DNA from: Microtetraspora niveoalba
GTDB lineage: Bacteria > Actinomycetota > Actinomycetes > Streptosporangiales > Streptosporangiaceae
Length of the DNA stretch: 64,000 nt
NCBI RefSeq assembly: GCF_001570405.1
Contig: NZ_BBYM01000019.1
Coordinates: 64,323-128,322, forward strand
Direction: 5' to 3'
Under the pieces are notes generated by a model. That model did no database searches. It was not told the origin of the DNA and worked only from the letters and a program-made list of their open reading frames with translations. The translations under genes were made by a program, and so were the position numbers. Position 1 is the first letter of the stretch; every line of letters starts with the position of its first letter. Below are positions 63,753 through 64,000 of the stretch, piece by piece.

Positions 63753-64000
63753 TCATTCCTCGCCCCCGCCCGCCGCCGGGGCGCCGTCGACCGGCTCGAA
63801 CGCGCTGGGCTCGTTGATCATCAGAGTCATCAGCGGGTACATGGCCATCCGGGCGGCGCCCAGCGCCCTGCGGTAGAAACCGGCGCCCTCCCACTCGCTC
63901 ACCAGGGCCCACAGGTCCGGCTCGTCCACCGACCTGCCGATCTGCCCGCGCACATAACCTGGCTGGGCGGCGAACAGGTCGAGGATGTCACGGGCCTGCG
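63753..64000 (-). CDS. Antibiotic-biosynthesis-monooxygenase-like (dimeric alpha/beta barrel) protein, 5' end outside the window
   Basis: The frame is open to the right edge and ends at TGA 63753. About 82 residues are visible, starting QARDILDLFAAQPGYVRGQI, followed by DLWALVSEWEGAGFYRRALG and MAMYPLMTLMINEPSAFEPV. This is the ABM/ferredoxin-like fold of small oxygenase or haem-handling proteins. The C-terminal tail is Gly/Ala-rich. The start and the N-terminal strand are missing here. Its position upstream of glyS, with a ~150-bp gap, suggests a separate gene. Confidence 0.7.
   Translation of the reverse strand, partial: QARDILDLFAAQPGYVRGQIGRSVDEPDLWALVSEWEGAGFYRRALGAARMAMYPLMTLMINEPSAFEPVDGAPAAGGGEE

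Overview
This is a very GC-rich window (most third codon positions are G or C) with many GTG starts, ATGA/GTGA start-stop overlaps and strong AGGAGG-like ribosome binding sites. Its gene families are actinobacterial: SARP-type DNA-binding domains, mycothiol-dependent DinB-like enzymes, F420/LLM oxidoreductases, a FadD17-like ligase, and a formimidoylglutamate-deiminase (hutF) histidine route. I infer a sporulating actinomycete near Streptosporangiaceae; the species cannot be fixed from the sequence.

Layout. (a) 1-6214 is an unusual signalling/conflict-type locus: a truncated helical protein, a large GHKL-ATPase (histidine-kinase-like) protein, a SARP-type winged-helix protein with a C-terminal receiver, and a divergent protein joining a TIR/nucleoside-deoxyribosyltransferase-like Rossmannoid domain to S1-type OB repeats. 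A decayed fragment of the same locus lies at 12481-12590. (b) 6231-12252 is a five-gene oligopeptide-type ABC importer. (c) 12596-13279 holds two small genes. (d) 13601-17724 is a lipid or steroid-like catabolic operon (FadD17-like ligase, LLM oxidoreductase, SnoaL-like protein, SDR). The importer and this operon share an almost identical upstream element. (e) 17920-29776 is a mixed region: phosphoesterase, gene fossils, a fused SecDF, an AraC regulator, VOC, HAD and DinB-like proteins, a PLP enzyme, galactokinase, enoyl-CoA hydratase and tRNA-Asn. (f) 29829-39042 is informational and housekeeping: a GH63-type hydrolase, an RpoD-type sigma factor, DNA primase, an M23-fold lipoprotein, an FAD reductase and dGTPase. 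(g) 39124-54965 is a histidine-utilisation operon (HutH, HutU, HutI, HutF and an M20 hydrolase) interleaved with UbiD, UbiX, an aldehyde dehydrogenase and an FAD amine/amino-acid oxidase. It is divergent from a polar amino-acid ABC transporter followed by an IclR regulator. (h) 55631-64000 holds a secreted subtilase, pyruvate phosphate dikinase, a Tap-like exopeptidase lipoprotein, glycyl-tRNA synthetase and a monooxygenase fragment.

The best candidate for an undescribed system is (a). The kinase-like ATPase and the receiver protein form a plausible phosphorelay controlling, or controlled with, the TIR/NDT-S1 protein. The decayed second copy suggests that the module has been duplicated and lost. 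The second candidate is the UbiD/UbiX-containing hut operon in (g), which implies a side branch of histidine or urocanate metabolism. All functions are inferred from reading the translated sequence; no database search was run.
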